From assembly GCA_947579605.1 (NCBI GenBank), contig OX388316.1, positions 17,487,290 through 17,551,289 on the forward strand: a DNA stretch of 64,000 nt. The letters run 5' to 3'. The stretch is from Athripsodes cinereus. Lineage: Eukaryota > Arthropoda > Insecta > Trichoptera > Leptoceridae. Below the pieces are notes generated by a model. It saw nothing but the letters and a program-made list of their open reading frames with translations, ran no database searches and was not told the origin of the DNA. The position numbers and the translations under genes are program-made. Positions 44,985 through 56,710 of the stretch are shown piece by piece (the first letter of the stretch is position 1; each line of letters opens with the position of its first letter).

Positions 44985-45085
44985 GTCAGCCTGTACTTAA
45001 GAACTTAATTAAACAGCTTAGAGATGCGAATGAATTGCTGTCCATTAACCAGCCGAATCATTTGTCACCATTGAGAATTTTCTAG
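44985..45085 (+). CDS. Possible terminal coding exon, unknown protein
   Basis: A good polypyrimidine tract and acceptor (ATTTCTTTTGCCAG, ending 44984) are followed by a frame open only in phase 1. It encodes QPVLKNLIKQLRDANELLSI, then NQPNHLSPLRIF and TAG. The sequence is amphipathic and looks protein-like rather than repeat-derived. It is not in the phase offered by the exon at 29928-29990, so at least one unseen exon would have to intervene, or it belongs to another gene. No family recognised. Confidence 0.3.
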
Positions 45086-46404
45086 GTATCTTTGTTAAAA
45101 TCATTCACAGAGAAATTTATCCAAATTCATCCTTACTACATTAACATTTTTTTATTCATTCTCTTATTTTTATGCCGCCCCATTTCCAGCTCCAGGAGCA
45201 AAATTAAATGCTGCACCATTCACCAGCGCCCTTGAGATGGTAAAAAATAAATAATCTTTCATTTTTCAACGTATTTGACTACGATCCATAAACCTGCTGC
45301 TCCTGAAAGTCTAAAGCAGTATCTCTCTTTTAAATTTCTACTATAATATCCCTTTCGGTGATCTCGGTATTTCTTCAATTTGGTTTGAGTTATAATACGA
45401 GAATCCATAATTATTACCTATATTCAACACATAATTTTTTATATCGTTACCGTTTTGGTTACTGATAACACTGATTATGCGTAGCACGGGTTTACAGTTT
45501 GTAAATGGCGCCATATGAAACAGTAAGTAATTATTATAATAATACGTAGACATTATACACCCGTGATACACAATAATAATTAAATAGCTATATAAATAAG
45601 TTTAATTACAACTGATATTGTATCAACAGATTACAGCTGTTTATAAATATTTTATTATAAGACTTACCAAAATAATAATAAGATTCTTGTGAGTTCTCTT
45701 ATTTTTTGTGTAATGGTAAATCGATACCTTAATTCGCAGATTGGGTAACTCCATTTTTTGACAAAATGACTTAATGATGCCATAATGTTGACTGTATTCC
45801 AACACACATGCTAGGTAAATTTGAACAATCCAACGTTATTACAAATGCCCTAAAAAAAAACCTCAAGAAAATTGTGTAACTCCAATGTTAGTATTTACAA
45901 CGCTGCAAATTGGGTAACTCCACCATTCTGTATGGAGACTTGCGAGAGATAGGTTGTGTATTAGGAATATTTTACAAAAAAGTGCTTTTGGATATCTTAT
46001 CCTGTAAAAATATGTTAGATAACTGTAACCATAAGTGTCAGCTTTATTTCCTTCAATTTTTAAAGTTTTTTTTTATCATTTGCTCATTATGTGATGTAGT
46101 TAACATGTAAGGAACTTACATTTCAAATAATGCAACTTTTGCAGGAGTTAACTATGTGGAATTAAATTATTACTGGATATGTTTGCGCACAAATTTTGAA
46201 GCTGAATTACTGATATTGTATTGTTTTTTAACATAATATATTATGTTATTATTTTTTAGTTAAATAAAAATCTTGGTTTTCAATACTTAAATAAATGACA
46301 TTATTTTTTGATATATTAGGATTTGTTGAATCATGATTATTTTTAAATTAGCTCAAAATCCGAAGAACTGAACGTGTATCTACATACATAACCTACTTAT
46401 CATT

Positions 46405-46565
46405 TAAAGTTTGATTTCTCGACCGACGGTTCTTGGTGGAAGTTCATATTAATAATTTTTAAAATGAAACACGATATATAGTTATTCCACTATTGACATT
46501 ATTTATTTTGCGAGCCGGCTTTTAAGAGCTTCCGCTCTCATCGTCAGGCAAAAGTAAAATGTTTA
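46405..46565 (-). repeat. Interspersed repeat family D copy
   Basis: The minus strand reads TTTTGCCTGACGATGAGAGC, GGAAGCTCTTAAAAGCCGGC, TCGCAAAATAAATAATGTCA, then down to AACTTCCACCAAGAACCGTC. Matches 22155-22265 and 21990-22050. Confidence 0.6.
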
Positions 46566-47014
46566 CTTATCATTTTATAGATAAATAGCAGACTAAAGAC
46601 TATGGTTAAATCAGTAACTGAAAATTGAAGGAGTGAAGAAAATCGTATGAGTGAAACAAATCCCAGAAATCATGATTTTCTACAAATTTATCAAAGACAA
46701 TTCGAATTTTTATTACGGAATTGGCCCATCATATTACTTGATAGTGGTAATCTTGCAGAAATCCAAAATATAAATACCTACTGATGATAATAATTTAGAT
46801 AATAATGCGACACAAGAGAAATTGTTAGATGCACAGGCTAATGCTATTGATCATAATATTGCAACAGAGAAGGGCAGCATAAGAGTCAACATCTCGTTAG
46901 TCCCATATTAAGAACATTCAGATTCTGATGAAAACTCTGAGACTTCTCTTGAAAAAAGGATGAATCATGGAATAATAAAAAATTTAAATTAAAATTTAAT
47001 AAATCAAAAAGACG

Positions 47015-47130
47015 TGTGATAAACTCGCCCTCTGTATATTGATCACACCTAATTTGAATGCATTTTTTTTATAAAATTGTATATATTGTGATTAATGTAC
47101 AGAAAAGAATGAATGAATAAATAAATAAAT
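47015..47130 (+). repeat. Family C copy
   Basis: GATAAACTCGCCCTCTGTAT, then TTGTGATTAATGTACAGAAA and AATGAATGAATAAATAAATA. Plus orientation with its tail at the right. Confidence 0.6.
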
Positions 47131-47639
47131 TGCCTCAAAGGAAGAAAAACCTTGACCCAAAAAATATTCTCGGCTTAAATAATCTAAACGAGACTGAAAA
47201 TATCTTCACGAAAATGGACTCAGGACTACCACGATTTCTAAAATAATACTCTACACGAATAATAATTTTCACATTTTGTCACTCTTCATTATTTTTGTCT
47301 AGCTATCAACGAGTATATTTATTTATTAATTTAATAATGCAATATACGGCTTGCGCCTTTTTACAAGTAACATGAACAAAAAATAATACCGTCTTCAATT
47401 TCAAAAAATAAATATATCAATAGAAAACAAGCAAACATAACTAGGTAACATTAGTACTCTTATCAACAAATACATATATATAGGTTTACATATATAGTTT
47501 GCTCGGGCATATGGTACCTACTCACTTGGTACATGGATTGTAAGTATATAGTTGGGTATCTATATATTTTACACTATATCTCTAAAGTTGCAACTTTTTT
47601 GTTCAACTATGTTGAAATGTCATCTCCGTGATACAAGAT

Positions 47640-47900
47640 AGACGATGCTCCAGGCTGGGTAATATCCTGAAAATGCCCAGTGATAATTGGCCAAAAAGAG
47701 CTCCGGTCTTCCGTCCGCAAGGGTTCTGTCAGCCCGGGATTTCCCTCTTTCACAATACACCGTTCTTATAACGACAACAGCAGGGCGCAGGAAATATCGT
47801 AGAAAGAAGTGACGCAATTGGCGCAGAGTCGCTCTGAATGGAGGAGACTGGTTTCTGCCCTGTCCTCCCAAGAGGAGCGTTGATGATGATGATGATGATG
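47640..47900 (+). mobile_element. LINE 3' end with GAT microsatellite tail
   Basis: Shares ACACCGTTC-TATAACGACAAC, GTGACGCAATTGGCGCAGAG, GAATGGAGGAG, TTTCTGCCCTGTCCTCC and GGAGCGTTGATGATGATG with the similar piece at 53356-53690. The repeated co-occurrence and the (GAT)n tail identify a LINE 3' end of a third family. The antisense frame 47620-47871 is a shadow. Confidence 0.6.
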
Positions 47901-48276
47901 TTGAAGTATTTATCCTATATACCTATTACTTCAATTTTATTTTATTTTCATATAAAACACTTTAAAAATAACATTATTATGAGACCAAACAGTATACAAT
48001 ACTTATAGGCAAATTGGGTAACTCCATCAATTATAGCATTTATTTTACAAAATCTATCACAGAAAATTGTGTAACTCCAAAAAAAGGCTATAAAACCATT
48101 ATACACATAATTATGTCATGGTTATTGTGTTACGAACGTGTATCTACATCATGTAGATATTTTAGAATAAAGAAAATAATAATAATAATATGCATAACAA
48201 AATTATTTAGTTTTTTGTCCACCCTGTAAAGTAGCTATTTTGGAGTTACCCAATCTGCGAATTAAGGTATCGAAAT

Positions 48277-49860
48277 GTATAAATTAACCTCAGTAACCAA
48301 AGTAAAGAAAGTTAACTAAAAAATTAACTCTTTAATTCCTTTCATTGCTGGAAATTATTTCATGTAGTATTTTAACTATATTTTTTTTTGTTCTTCGGAA
48401 GTCCAAGAATTTGAATATTGGACACTCACACATCCTACATGGATGTCCCCATTTAAGGAATTGTAGTCTATCTTTCATTCTTGAGCATTGCAACGGAAAT
48501 ATTAGTTAAACATGTTTCATATTCGTTAATTAACATTAACTAACACTCACCAAATTTCTCATTAGATTTTTAGACACCATTTTTCGGTATATTATTTTTC
48601 AATATAAAAGTGCCCATGTTTTAAGCATTTTATTAATTTTGATCACTTAAGAACACAGTTTCGTTACATTGAAAATATTTTAACCGTGCTACGACGTTAT
48701 GTATTTTTTGCGTTTAAATTGTCGACTTGGATATAGATAGTAAATATTATATTAATTGTTGATAATGGGTAATTTAAAGATATATAATTTATTTTGTAAA
48801 AAATATTTTTGTTTTGTGTAACATAGTAAAACAAAATATTGGTGTTTTAGTATTTAGATAATAACTTATTATATTAGCAGTAGCTATATATTGTATAGTT
48901 TACGATATTGTATTGACTCTGTTGACCTCTTTATGATCTGTGATTTTCATATAAATACATAATATTATTGCAAGATCTTCTCTATGATAAGTTAGTGCTT
49001 CAATATTATTATTATATTCTGTCTATCAAATATTAACTATTAAATATGCTTACATTTGTTAATAAATAAATAAATAGCTTAGATTACTAAGGTCACAGTT
49101 ACTGTTAATTATTGAGTTTAGTTATTTTCACGTGAATGTTTGAATGCATAAGTAATAATTAGCGGATATGTATTATTTTTGTGTAGCTGTTTTTGTGGAA
49201 GACGAAAAGTTGTTTTCTACAATAAAAACTCAAGAGGTGTATTGTCAAAGCTTAGAAATACATATTTATATTGTAAGGACGAGGTGTCCCGTGATACGTT
49301 TTTTTGGGCGGATAATTAATAAAGAAATAGTAGATATTTAAATGAAGTTGATTAACTAGTATCAAGTATCCCTATACACATTGTCAAACAATTTAGGTAA
49401 CAAATATGGAGTCGACATGTCTGCCACTTATGTGCCCAATTAATATTTTATTAATTTCATAGCTCTCAAACGTCCGCAATGCAATTTCGACACCGTTTGT
49501 TATTTTATTTTTTAACAACAAAGTTCATCATATCCTTATTTTTTTCATATTGTGCATTATTTCCTAATATCCCTTACGTCTTCCGATCCTTTTTCCCTAT
49601 CCGGTCCAATTATAAATAATAATTATTATTACTGGATGCATAACGAAATTAATGATAATTATTAAACTCATTGTTGTGGATATTGTACAAAAATTAGTAC
49701 ATGTACTTATGTAGGTACTTATTATTTTGTTTGTCAAACGGATATGAAGTTGTTCTGTAATTACGGAGAGTTGATTTTATGAATGGAAATACATAGTAAG
49801 GTACCTAATTGAGTTCGTATATATATATATAATACACCCAGTTTGAAAGACTGATATACA
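48277..49860. other. Unassigned stretch
   Basis: AT-rich, with no supported exon or mobile-element terminus. Confidence 0.5.
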
Positions 49861-49864
49861 GTAT

Positions 49865-50071
49865 TATGTAATTTGAAACAAGTATTTCTTTCTACTATAG
49901 ATTATTAAATTCCGAGAGAGACGTCTTTCAACTTATCAGGTCATTATCGATTGATTGATAATGACCTGATAAGTCCAAAGACGTCTCTCTCGGAATTTAA
50001 TAATCTATAGTAGAAAGAAACACTTGTTTCAAATTACATAATTATGGAATTCTACTACGTGTGCACCGACA
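49865..50071. mobile_element. Hairpin MITE with one-sided tail (copy 2)
   Basis: Arms 49865-49950 and 49955-50040 are almost perfect inverted repeats (GTAATTTGAAACAAGTATTT, then GAGAGAGACGTCTTTCAACT). The 30-bp tail ATTATGGAATTCTACTACGT...CACCGAC on the right is the complement of the left tail of 7338-7552. Copy 2 has fewer mismatches between arms, so it is younger. Confidence 0.8.
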
Positions 50072-51545
50072 CAATTAACTAATATACAGTTTGTACTTCG
50101 GGAGTTTATTTCAGTGTGTGAATTTCAGAAAGGAAGAAAAAGAACATAAAAAATAATTAAAGCTAGAAAGAAGGTGGGAGCCAAACAATTTGAGCGTGTA
50201 TTTAAATGAAGATAATTAATTTTGAAATGTCTAAACGTTTTCATAGCGTCTACATAATATGTACAAAATAAAAGGCGATTACGGTTTCTTATAATTTGTA
50301 TTAGGTATATATATATATATATATATATAATATTATAAAATTATAAAAAAAAATGCCGAAAATAAATACACATAGTGAAAGTAAACAGTGTTTGAGTTGT
50401 TTTTATAATTTTATAGTATTTTATAATATAACATATATATATAAAAATGAACTTTCACAAAGTTGACACCATTAAAATAGAATCTCTATTATAATTTGTG
50501 GTAGAAGACTAAAGGCATATAAACTTTTATATTCGGCAAATCTTTAATGGTATTCGCTTTCTCGGTTTGTTAACAAAACTCTATAATATATTTGCTTACA
50601 TAGAAATTATTTGTTTCGAAGTTTCTCTATTTTCCTTTAACGATATAACAACAAAATACAATAGTTTACACATATCATTGAAATGTTTTGAAGTTCAGAT
50701 TATTATTTATAAATAAATACAGCTGATGTTTACTTCGTCGATTAATTAGGCTACTTCTAAATGAATGGATAAATTGTAAGTCAATTTAATTAGTGAGATG
50801 TTATTATGCAACTAAAAAAATATTAAAATAAAACAAGAAAGTTCCCAATATTCTATTATGTATCCGAAGATCATCCAGGATTTCACGTGTGTTTAGGGCG
50901 AAATTCGCAATAGATAGCCGATATTTTTCCGCAAATTGCGATCTAATTTGTATTATTTATAATACTTTGTTATACCTTCATCAATTTGTATTGAAATTAC
51001 ATCATTCGTTTTGCGGCACGCATATTTTCATATCCGTTCCTGTCATTCAATACAGATATTATGTACATTTGTACATATTATATCCTATGCAATTTGAGAA
51101 TAGAATTCTACAGCAAACAATGGTATAAATGATAGTAATAATAATGTATGGTACATCAATTCGAATTGATGAATGGACGGTAATAATGTGTTGAAGCAAT
51201 AAAATATTGTATTGTGACTGCAGATGTAAAGCGGACGTTGGCAGGTCCTTTCACATCCTGTCCGGTTTGCAGCGGACTGTGATACTCATCAATCGCTAAT
51301 ATTACATAATTAAACTACTCAAAATACCTGTACCTTGGTTATTGGAGTGTATTTTGAAAATGTTATTCATCTCAAACATAATCTTTTACCAATACAGGAA
51401 ACTCCAAATAAAAATAGTGAACATAGTGGGAGATCTATTCTATTTTGGAAACTCCACGGATAAATAGATGATGCCTCTAGAATTAATTTAAAAGATTAAA
51501 TCAAAGGGAAAGAAAGTCATATTGATTCGAAGTGATAGATTTTGT
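50072..51545. other. Unassigned stretch with TA microsatellite
   Basis: (TA)n at about 50307-50328 and a shorter TA run at 50427-50442. No supported exon; the 79-codon frame at 50889-51128 has no motif. Confidence 0.5.
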
Positions 51546-51549
51546 TATG

Positions 51550-52095
51550 AGTATATTATGGTAAACATATCCACCACAGCTAAAAGGTTGGTGCACTCTG
51601 CTATCTTAGTGCCAACACTTATGTATGCAAGTGAGACGTGGACATGATTAAAGAAGGATGAAAGTGGCATAAATGCAGTGGAAATGAGATCGTTGAGAAG
51701 GATGTGTGGTAAAAGTCTGAGAGATCGTGTGCGTAACATTGATATACGAAAGGAATGTGGAATGAAAGTTGGTGTAATAACAAGGATGAATGTAAATAAG
51801 TTAAGATGGTTTGGGCACGTGGAAAGAATGAATGAGGACAGAATGACTAAGAAGATATATTTGTCTGAGAGGAATGGTGCTCGGAGACGTGGACGTCCGA
51901 GGATTAAATGGCAAGATCATTTAAATCAAATCCTACAGGACGGTCACGTGTTGAGCACATTGAACAGGAGAGCATGCATGAGGAATTGTATGACAGTGAC
52001 GGAAGCGAAAGATGTATGCAAAGATAGAAGGAAGTGGCGCTCGATCCTTTCTGCCTACCCCGCGAGGGAAGCGGCGTGATGGTATGTATGTATGT
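51550..52095 (+). mobile_element. 5'-truncated LINE 3' end with ATGT microsatellite
   Basis: The plus strand encodes LVHSAILVPTLMYASETWT, then a stop, then KKDESGINAVEMRSLRRMCG and onward. The 3' end forms a small hairpin (CTACCCCGCGAGGGAAGCGG then CGTGATGG) followed by (TATG)n at 52082-52094. Such hairpin plus short-repeat ends are typical of this group of insect LINEs. Fragments of the same family: 37838-37975, 54340-54365, 61975-62060, 63465-63690 and 20440-20815. Confidence 0.85.
51678..52079 (+). pseudogene. Endonuclease-reverse transcriptase, C-terminal 133 residues
   Basis: This is the C-terminal region of a non-LTR retrotransposon protein: MRSLRRMCGKSLRDRVRN, LRWFGHVERMNEDRMTKKIY, ARRRGRPRIKWQDHL and VCKDRRKWRSILSAYP. 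The GHVERM, GRPRxxW and C-terminal CKDRxxWRS motifs are the family's hallmarks. One in-frame stop lies just upstream, and the RT core and endonuclease are absent, so it is not functional. Confidence 0.85.
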
Positions 52096-53355
52096 ATATT
52101 ATGGTTATTTTAAATGTATGGAAACAATAGCGACTGGCCGGGCGAATCAAATTGTTGTAAAACAAATTCGCGTTCTGAACCAAAAAATGGGTAAAAATAA
52201 ACTTCGTTGAAGGTATCAGTAGCAAAGTTTCTGAAATTATCATTAAAAATGTGGCTTTTTATAATTAAAAATCATAACATATTTTTCTGGTTACCTAACT
52301 ATAAAGATAGAATAAAATCTTTAGACAACAGCGGTATTTATTAGTTGTCCTGCAACGATTTCCCCAGTGCCTACATATATTGGACAAACCGGAAGTTCTG
52401 AAACAATTTAGTATAGAAATTTCAGAAAATACCCAGATATTCAAATTTCTACCAACCCCAGGAACCCAGTCGCCAAGTTTTCAATTTGATATAGTAATTT
52501 GAGAGAATTTACGATATCTTCTTTTTTATGTAAAAATTTAAAAAATAAGTTTTTTTCAGTTTTACAAATTTTGTATCTTTGGTCTCTTGAAAACCCGCTT
52601 CTTCGAGACAACGAGAACTCGGATAAAATACCACCAGATAATTCACAACCTTTTAATGAGAGATATAGAAGGGGACCAAAAGAGGCTGCAGCATGGACCA
52701 TGTGTCAATTTAATTACCAATACTTATGTGAGATGTACTATTAAACACTATATACTTATATAGTCACTGTTAATCATTAAGGACCAAGAACATTGCATTA
52801 TAGTATTAATTAATATTTATAATAATTATTAATAATAATTGGGGTCCGCACGCACCCCATATACATGATTTATGGCTGAATTAAACGATGGTCATTCTGG
52901 GGTCAAATGAAATGTTGTAAACACACTTTTTGACAGAATTTTAATATGAATTAGGTATATTTTGTTAAAGAATATGAGTAAATTGAATTAAGATTTATTT
53001 TATTATTTTTATTTAAGCATGGGCACAAGGAGATATGACGAAAATACTTTAGGACTTACCCAAAATATTCAGTTTTAGTTTATAAATTACCTATTTGGTT
53101 TGGAATTGGCCGTTAAAGCATTGATACATAAACAATGTAAGGCTAATAAAACATAAATATTATTTCTTTACATTAGAATCATAAATATTAATATGAGTAC
53201 CATAGAAGCTTACGCTCTTTCACATAACACCGTTTTATTTTTTTTAATTTGTAACTCAGGTTGAGCTGCTTCTGTTTATTATTTCTTGTTTCATGTAGGT
53301 ATGTATTTTTTTTTCTTTCATTTATATTATTACTGTGTTTGCGTCTTTCGGCTAG
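52096..53355. other. Unassigned stretch
   Basis: No element ends recognised. The overlapping opposite frames at 52441-52744 (81-86 codons) have no domain and probably arise by chance. Confidence 0.45.
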
Positions 53356-53690
53356 AGGGATATCGAAGAAGTGAAGTCAAAAGATTCCACGCATGGGGAT
53401 CTTGGCCGATCAGACCTTCAGTCTGCCCACCATGGCACCTCTCGTGTGGAAAAGTTTGTTGGTGCAGAAATTGAATCGGATAAATTGAATTCCCCAGATT
53501 TCATAGCTATCCGGGCGGTAGGGCGGTCTCCTTCAGTAACACCATTCATATGACAACGACGTCAGAGCGTCAGGAATGTTGTTGCAGGGAATTTCAATTG
53601 ACGCAGAATTGCTTAGAATGGAGGGGGTTGGATTCTGCCCTGTACTCCAGGAACGAGCGTTTAAGAGCAAAAGAGCAAGAAGGAAATTTT
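53356..53690 (+). mobile_element. LINE 3' fragment (same family as 47640-47900)
   Basis: A 66-codon open frame (RDIEEVKSKDSTHGDLGRSD onward) ends ...SVTPFI-stop. The following DNA (ATGACAACGACGTCAGAGCG, GACGCAGAATTGCTTAGAAT, GGATTCTGCCCTGTACTCCA) aligns with the other copy, where the corresponding frame also ends PFL-stop. The shared layout makes a retroposon fragment more likely than a host exon. Confidence 0.5.
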
Positions 53691-55000
53691 GATAATGACC
53701 ATTTTTAAATTATATTTTCGTTCTCTTCACATCGTTAATGATGTTGCCAGTTGAAATAATACATACTGTCAGCTTCAATAATTATTAGAAAGAGTACCTA
53801 CCACATCCCTAACATAGGTAATGTATTTTGACGTGTGACCGCGGGGGTCTTGTTACTTTGAATTTGTGGCTGTGGTCAGGGAATTGAAAGTTCAAATTAA
53901 TAAATTTCATATATTATGTACCTACCTACTTGGAATTGTAATTCTCTTTTTTAGGTACCTATACTGAATATTGGGACAGGCATTATAAGAAAATTACGCC
54001 TTTAGATTCGCAATTCCTTTGCACTTATTCAATCCATCGACAAAGAATCTTATTTGTATCAAACTATAATGTTTATCTCACATTGATGTCGCAGTAAAAA
54101 AAAATGTCTCTCTATCTTCTACTGACAAATTTCAGTCGTTTGGGTTGATACATTAGGTTTTACTTTGATATATAATTTGTTTTTGACCTCCACATGGTCA
54201 TAATAATTATGTATATTCCGGTAAATTAAATTTACTATTATTTTCTGTTATTTTTTTTGAGTTATTTCAAGAAGGTATACTGGTGTAGTGATAACATGTA
54301 AGTTTTAGCTAGTGTACGTATTATATATAATGCTCGATCCTCTCTGTCTACCCGAAAGGCAGTTTGCTCACGCAGTACCTACTCAATATGTAGAAGTTCA
54401 AATAAAAAAAAGATCTTCCACTTTAGAGAATACCTAAAACAATTACCTAATACCTAATGAAAACGACTCCATAATGTATTATTCAAGCGGGTGTTTTTGT
54501 TTTTGCTGATACCACGAAATAATTATTGCTATAGGGAGTAATAGGGGTGTATAATTTTCTAAAGCATAATTTAATATAACTCTTACGTACAAATGACATA
54601 AAGCTTATTTTAGATTGTATCTACTGTGTTAACTCATTCAGGTCCTTAACCCTCGTTTGTTTATTTTGCGGTATTATGGTTAGTGCCATTTAATTGATTT
54701 TAATTAGTGAACTAGACGGGTTCGAATGTGTTGAGCATTCCACACACAACATCTTTCACCACATCAGATTGTTATTTAAACACTGAATTTATTTTTTTAA
54801 TAATCATAGGCAATGAAAGGCTTTCTTAGAATAAGATACTCGTAATAAAAAAAAATTAGTAATGAGAAAGTAGCGAAGCTATACATACGTATTATAAAAG
54901 CAATTTCACTGAATGAGTAAGTCAGTAGACCTCTTTTATTAAAGAAATATAGAATTATTGATTAATTTTCTTATGTTTCATGTTAATCATTTTCACATTA
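53691..55000. other. Unassigned stretch with a LINE scrap
   Basis: GCTCGATCCTCTCTGTCTAC, CCGAAAGGCAG at 54333-54363 is a worn 3'-end fragment of the 51.6-kb LINE family. Nothing else recognised. Confidence 0.45.
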
Positions 55001-55003
55001 AAG

Positions 55004-55158
55004 CAGTATTTCCCAAACTATGCTACTAGAGAATCTGAGCTATTGAGCTATGAGCCAATATTTATGACCTCTTTTCTCTTAGACAGCTATAAGGTGGGTC
55101 CCAAGATTGAAAAATTTTGTTATATGGGCCGGAGCCCAGCCAACTTTGGGAACCACTG
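55004..55158. mobile_element. Non-autonomous hAT element (155 bp)
   Basis: TIRs CAGTATTTCCCAAACTATG and CAACTTTGGGAACCACTG. The 8-bp TSD CATTAAAG/CATTAGAG (54996-55003 and 55159-55166) has one mismatch. The element is short and older than the other hAT copies, judging from the diverged ends. Confidence 0.85.
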
Positions 55159-55169
55159 CATTAGAGTAT

Positions 55170-55916
55170 TATAATTTTAATACATACACTACTTACGTAT
55201 GTATAACTAAAGAACATAATATGTATTTGAAGGTGCAGGATAAACTATCTAGTACCTAATGATTTTGCCAATTCAACTGATAGGTTAATTCTTGTTTAAA
55301 TATTTTTAATGTATGTTAGTTTTTTTTTATTTGATTAGTCCGATTGATCAGTTGAAACTGACGGTGAAAAGATTAAAAGTGACGTTGTAAGGACAGCGTA
55401 CTTAATTTAGTTATTATTTATTATTCAATCTAATTTGTATCAATCAAACAAAAACACAACGTCAATGTTGTCAATTAAATTCAACAGACGCAACTGTGTT
55501 TTAGATCCGTTTTTATTACATGCATTCATTCATTCATTCATACACGTTGACGAATACTTAACAATATTTAAATTACTACTTCCTGCGCTGTAGGGGTTAA
55601 AATATACAAAGGTTTGTTGTCTATGTCAAAATGGGTTGATTGTACGACGTATTGACAGGATAAACAGATCTGAATGATTAGTTGATTTTGTAAAGAGAAC
55701 GAGATATGCGCATCAATATTCTGTGTTTTATTATCACAAAATTGCCTCTCCTTGCGAGATTATTAATCGGCCTAAATTGCAAATAGTTATGTGCAGTTTT
55801 GTGAAGTAAACAAACTGTTATACTAAATAAAGGGATTTTTTTTTCTTATCGCGAGAAAACAATTCCAGACCAATTTCAAGATTTATCATCTTAATTTAGC
55901 ATTTAGCTGAGCTACA
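55170..55916. other. Unassigned stretch
   Basis: Contains a (CATT)n microsatellite at 55523-55540. No exon or element recognised. Confidence 0.5.
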
Positions 55917-56184
55917 TTGCGCATTAGGGCATGTAATATCGGACGATTTTCAATTCCGATACTGATTTCCGATATTCGAACTCAATATCGGAATTCCGAT
56001 ATTAGTATCGGAATTACACATATTCGTTAGAAAGTGCACATTTTCTTCATACCTTGCACAAATTCGGTTGGTAGGTATATAGGAGAAATGAGTACAACGT
56101 AAAAAAATATTCGTATTCTTTAATTTGGCACAAAAAATAGTTGTTTACAGATTATTATCCCATACTTATTACTAATTAAACTAC

Positions 56185-56690
56185 CTAACTCAAAATCAAC
56201 ATTATTAAAACTTCTTATGATCCAAAATGTGGAAGCAAAATCAACAACTAAGAACAACAACTCAGAATCAACATTATTAAAACTTCTGTTAACCCAAAAT
56301 GTGGAAGCAAAATCAACAACTAAGAACAACAACTCAGAATCAACATTATTAAAACTTCTTACAATCCAAAATGTGGAAGCAAAATCAACAACTAAGAACA
56401 ACAACTCAGAATCAACATTATTAAAACTTCTTATAATCCAAAATGTGGAATCAAAATCAACAACTAAGATCAACAACTCAGAATCAACATTATTAAAACT
56501 TCTTATATTTTAAAGTGTGGAAGCAAAATTAACAATTAAGAACCAATATTATTAAAACTTCTTATATTTTAAAGTGTGGAAACAAAATCAACAACTAAGA
56601 ACAACAATTCAGAATCAATATCAACAAAAATTTCTTATTTTTTAAAATGTGGAAGCAAAATTAACAACTAAGAACAACAATTATTAGAAA
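56185..56690. repeat. 72-bp minisatellite inside the hAT element
   Basis: About six to seven tandem units, with the CCAAAATGTGGAAGC block at 56222, 56294, 56366, 56438 and then more diverged at about 56512 and 56572. The middle units are almost identical. Both strands translate into 24-residue repeats because 72 is divisible by three. It lies between the transposase stop codon and the left TIR. Confidence 0.9.
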
Positions 56691-56710
56691 TAAAGAGTAA
56701 ATAGGAACGT

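Larger units (their letters stand above)
45722..48272. mobile_element. DNA transposon with 32-bp perfect TIRs and TTGGGTAACTCCA motifs
   Basis: The TIRs at 45722-45753 and 48241-48272 are identical over 32 bp (outer end CGATACCTTAATTCGCAG, inner end TTGGGTAACTCCA). AAAT flanks both sides (45718-45721 and 48273-48276), suggesting a 4-bp TSD. The motif TTG(G/T)GTAACTCCA recurs at about 45880, 45910, 48015 and 48070. The interior contains a family-D repeat (46405-46565), a family-C tail (47015-47130) and a LINE fragment (47640-47890). No transposase frame found; superfamily unassigned. Confidence 0.85.

Noticed and set aside
47620..47871. Arginine-rich minus-strand frame MGGQGRNQSPPFRATLRQ...
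   Set aside because: It is antisense to a LINE 3' end that also occurs at 53.4-53.7 kb.
53356..53553. Host exon encoding RDIEEVKSKDSTHGDLGRSD... after a GGCTAG acceptor
   Set aside because: The following DNA is shared with the repeat at 47640-47900 and both frames stop at the same aligned position, so a LINE fragment is the better explanation.
56120..56513. Repeat proteins of 98 and 118 codons on opposite strands
   Set aside because: Both arise from the 72-bp minisatellite, whose length is a multiple of three. There is no sign of a start context, splice site or domain.
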